Positions 62,469-64,000 of a DNA stretch of 64,000 nucleotides are shown here, piece by piece. Each line of letters opens with the position of its first letter. The first letter of the stretch is position 1. Below the pieces are notes generated by a model. The model saw only the letters and a list, made by a program, of their open reading frames with translations. It did not search any database and was not told the origin of the DNA. This DNA is from CAHJXF01 sp038254545 (GTDB lineage: Bacteria; Pseudomonadota; Gammaproteobacteria; Burkholderiales; Burkholderiaceae_D): positions 14,338 to 78,337 of the forward strand of contig JBBSGB010000017.1 of NCBI GenBank assembly GCA_038254545.1, in the 5' to 3' direction. The position numbers were made by a program, and so were the translations under genes.

Positions 62469-63307
62469 TGCACGGGGACTCATCGATGTCGCCGTTGGCG
62501 CCGCGGTCGCTGCGGCGCTCGCACGTGACGGGAACGGCTCGGCGACGCGTCGCGCCCGCAAGTCTCGTCGCGTCGCTTGCCACGGCAGCCGCGGCTTCGT
62601 TGCTGTTGTGGACCGCGCAGGTTTCGGCCGGCCTGTTCGACGACGACGAGGCGCGCAAGGCCATCCTCGACCTGCGCTCCAAGGCGGATGCGAACCAGCG
62701 CGACATCGCGAGCCAGTTCGAACTGCAGCGGCGCAATCAGGCCGATGTGACCAACCAGATCGAAACATTGCGTCAGGAGATCGCGCGGCTGCGCGGGCAG
62801 ATCGAGTCGCTGTCCAACGATCTGGCCAACGAGCAGAAGCGCAACAAGGACTTCTACGTCGATCTCGACGGGCGACTGCGCAAGGTCGAGCCGCAACAGA
62901 CCACCGTCGATGGCCAGACCGCGACCGTCGATCAGAACGAATCCAGGACTTACGAAGCCGCGCTCGCGCAATTCAAGAGCAGCGATTTCAAGGGCGCGGT
63001 CGCATCGTTCCAGAACTTCCTCGCGCGCTATCCGTCCTCGGCATACGCGCCGGCTGCGCAGTACTGGGTGGGCACGAGCTATTACGCGCAGCGTGACTAC
63101 AAGGCCGCGATCGCCGCGCAGCAGCTGGTGATCAAGAATTATCCGACCAGTCCGCGCGCGGCCGACGCGATGCTCAACATCGCCAGCAGCCAGACCGACA
63201 TGGGCGACAAGCGTGGGGCGCGGCAAACGCTGGAGGCATTGATCGCGAAATATCCCGACACGCAGGCCGCCGGTACGGCGCGCGATCGCATTCCGGCGCT
63301 GCGGTAA
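62468..63307 (+). CDS. cpoB: Cell division coordinator CpoB (YbgF)
   Basis: Periplasmic protein of 279 residues: a long signal region (cleavage about residue 54, VSAG), a trimerising coiled coil (about 60-125) and C-terminal TPR repeats of the YbgF type (YEAALAQFKSSDFKGAVASFQNFLARYPSSAYAPAAQYWVGTSYYAQRDYKAA). It coordinates peptidoglycan synthesis with outer-membrane constriction. ATG 62468 forms a TGATG junction with pal; a GTG one codon earlier is also possible, and Met7 would give a shorter signal. Confidence 0.93.
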   Translation: MHGDSSMSPLAPRSLRRSHVTGTARRRVAPASLVASLATAAAASLLLWTAQVSAGLFDDDEARKAILDLRSKADANQRDIASQFELQRRNQADVTNQIETLRQEIARLRGQIESLSNDLANEQKRNKDFYVDLDGRLRKVEPQQTTVDGQTATVDQNESRTYEAALAQFKSSDFKGAVASFQNFLARYPSSAYAPAAQYWVGTSYYAQRDYKAAIAAQQLVIKNYPTSPRAADAMLNIASSQTDMGDKRGARQTLEALIAKYPDTQAAGTARDRIPALR

Positions 63308-63352
63308 TGGCCACGAAGGAGTGTCCACGAGGTGCAAGCGAGGTCAGCCGGT

Positions 63353-63381
63353 TTGACCGAGTAGCCCTCACTTCCTATAAT
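63353..63381 (+). promoter_or_regulatory. Strong sigma-70 promoter of the tRNA-Lys genes
   Basis: TTGACC (63353-63358) and a perfect TATAAT (63376-63381) with 17-base spacing. They are followed by a GC-rich discriminator (CGCGCGC) typical of stringently controlled stable-RNA promoters. The first tRNA base is 11 bases beyond the -10. Confidence 0.85.
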
Positions 63382-63391
63382 CGCGCGCTTC

Positions 63392-63467
63392 GGGTCGTTA
63401 GCTCAGTTGGTAGAGCAGCGGACTTTTAATCCGTTGGTCGCAGGTTCGAATCCCGCACGGCCTACCA
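63392..63467 (+). tRNA. tRNA-Lys (anticodon UUU)
   Basis: A 76-base cloverleaf with the CCA end encoded. Stems: acceptor GGGTCGT/ACGGCCT (with G1-U72 and U4-G69 wobbles), D stem GCTC/GAGC and anticodon stem GCGGA/TCCGT with loop CTTTTAA, so the anticodon is TTT. The T stem GCAGG/CCCGC contains an A51-C63 mismatch, unlike the second tRNA. It reads AAA (and AAG by wobble) lysine codons. Confidence 0.93.
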
Positions 63468-63522
63468 ACCTTCTCGGTTTTTGCAAGGCAAAAGCAACCG
63501 GCAATCGCGCAACCGTTCACGT

Positions 63523-63598
63523 GGGTCGTTAGCTCAGTTGGTAGAGCAGCGGACTCTTAATCCGTAGGTCGAGTGTTCGAGCCACTCACGGCCCACCA
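63523..63598 (+). tRNA. tRNA-Lys (anticodon CUU)
   Basis: A 76-base cloverleaf with encoded CCA. Acceptor GGGTCGT/ACGGCCC, D stem GCTC/GAGC, anticodon stem GCGGA/TCCGT with loop CTCTTAA (anticodon CTT), and a perfect T stem GAGTG/CACTC. It lies 55 bases after the UUU tRNA and probably shares its transcript. Its 3' end faces the 3' end of a tyrosine-recombinase gene 5 bases away, the usual layout of an integration site. Confidence 0.96.
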
Positions 63599-63603
63599 TT
63601 ACA

Positions 63604-64000
63604 TCAAGGGGTTAGCATCAGTTGACCCCTTATCTTCTCAGCCCTGTGACGATTTGTGCCACGAATGGCCAACTCCCCGTCCCGCAGCCCGCCCAAGCGC
63701 TCCGCATAGTGGGCCAGATGATCAGCGGAAAGATGAGCGTAGCGCCTCACCATCTCCGCACTCGCCCAGCCCCCATCTCCTGCAGGACAAACAAGGGCGT
63801 ACCGCCCTGCACGTGCCAGCTGGCCCAGGTGTGCCGAAGATCGTGCCATCGAAAATCCTCGATGCCCGCTCGCTTCAGCACCGCATACCAAGCCAAGGTA
63901 CTGACCTGCTTGATCCGGCTCCCCCGATAGCTGAACACCCGCGTCGCGTGCTTCCCAAGCTGCTTTGCGATCACCGGCACTGGCCAAACCGGCAGCGGAC
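63604..64000 (-). pseudogene. Tyrosine recombinase (phage/island integrase), frameshifted and cut by the window edge
   Basis: C-terminal part of a site-specific integrase read from the right edge. One frame, open from the edge, encodes GKHATRVFSYRGSRIKQV...RAGIEDFRWHDLRHTWASWHVQGGTPLFVLQEMG, with the catalytic His and Arg of the HxLRHTW box. The continuation WASAEMVRRYAHLSADHLAHYAERLG, with the nucleophilic tyrosine, lies in another frame. The break falls at the run of five C at 63770-63774, where one missing base explains it. It could be a real inactivating mutation or a homopolymer base-call error. The gene faces tRNA-Lys(CUU). Confidence 0.85.
63606..63631. other. Hairpin at the integrase 3' end
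   Basis: Inverted repeat AAGGGGT (63606-63612) and ACCCCTT (63625-63631) with a 12-base loop, covering the last codons of the integrase frame and starting 7 bases beyond tRNA-Lys(CUU). It may act as a weak terminator for the tRNA transcript or belong to the attachment-site region. There is no T-run. Confidence 0.35.

Noticed and set aside
63477..63497. TTTTTGC-AAG-GCAAAAG inverted repeat between the two tRNA-Lys genes as a terminator
   Set aside because: A short AT-rich stem without a following T-run, lying inside a presumed two-tRNA transcript; a processing-site hairpin is equally likely.

Overview
This is a GC-rich chromosomal window (about 64% G+C by eye) from a betaproteobacterium, most likely of the order Burkholderiales. 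The evidence is neighbourhood and family content: yggS-proC divergent from pilT-pilU, leuS-lptE-holA-proA, a ybgC-tolQRAB-pal-cpoB block, recG near an OxyR with both redox cysteines, dps next to ubiA, and a beta-ketoadipate (pca) cluster controlled by an IclR-type regulator. No plasmid or phage replication genes were seen. A recombinase remnant at the right edge marks the probable start of an integrated element that lies outside the window. No stretch longer than 300 bases lacks a gene.

Layout. 1-4939: a tripartite RND efflux operon (end of one permease, a second complete permease, an outer-membrane factor). 5012-6498 (minus): an IclR regulator and a DUF1345 membrane protein. 6542-15269 (plus): a tightly packed catabolic operon, pcaI-pcaJ-pcaH-pcaG, a five-gene branched-chain-amino-acid-type ABC importer, then pobA. 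Together these fit uptake of 4-hydroxybenzoate or a related aromatic acid, hydroxylation to protocatechuate, ring cleavage and CoA activation of beta-ketoadipate; pcaB, pcaC, pcaD and pcaF are not in the window. 15365-18121: a small unknown protein, a KimA/APC-type permease and a RidA protein. 18129-28441: recG and, about 6.4 kb further on, oxyR and dps. Between them sits an accessory block with an AT-rich winged-helix gene, an orphan histidine kinase, an acyl-CoA dehydrogenase, a CaiB-type CoA-transferase, a CitE-like lyase and a TRAP solute-binding protein.

28464-45577: core genes, namely ubiA, a thioesterase, proC, yggS, pilT, a small membrane protein, pilU, a glutathione peroxidase, a THUMP rRNA methyltransferase, an HCCA-isomerase/DsbA-like protein, hemJ, a double-receiver hybrid kinase, proA, holA, lptE and leuS. 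45848-48778: a large predicted lipoprotein with three Ig-like domains and twelve NHL-type repeats. 48890-53659 (minus): a second complete Liv-type ABC importer of unknown substrate. 53870-57613: uvrD, pnuC and a stand-alone NadR-type kinase. 57712-63307: the Tol-Pal envelope system. 63353-63598: a strong promoter and two tRNA-Lys genes (UUU and CUU). 63604-64000 (minus): a frameshifted tyrosine recombinase running off the right end.

Most operons here use 4-base ATGA or GTGA overlaps, or TGATG junctions, which decided many start codons. A recurring oddity is hydrophilic low-complexity insertions in housekeeping proteins (RecG, UvrD, LeuS, ProC, the THUMP methyltransferase, YbgC). I did not find a clear-cut new system. 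The best candidates for undescribed biology are the pilT-small membrane protein-pilU arrangement, the block between recG and oxyR, the aromatic-acid importer fused into the pca/pob operon, and the Ig-NHL lipoprotein.
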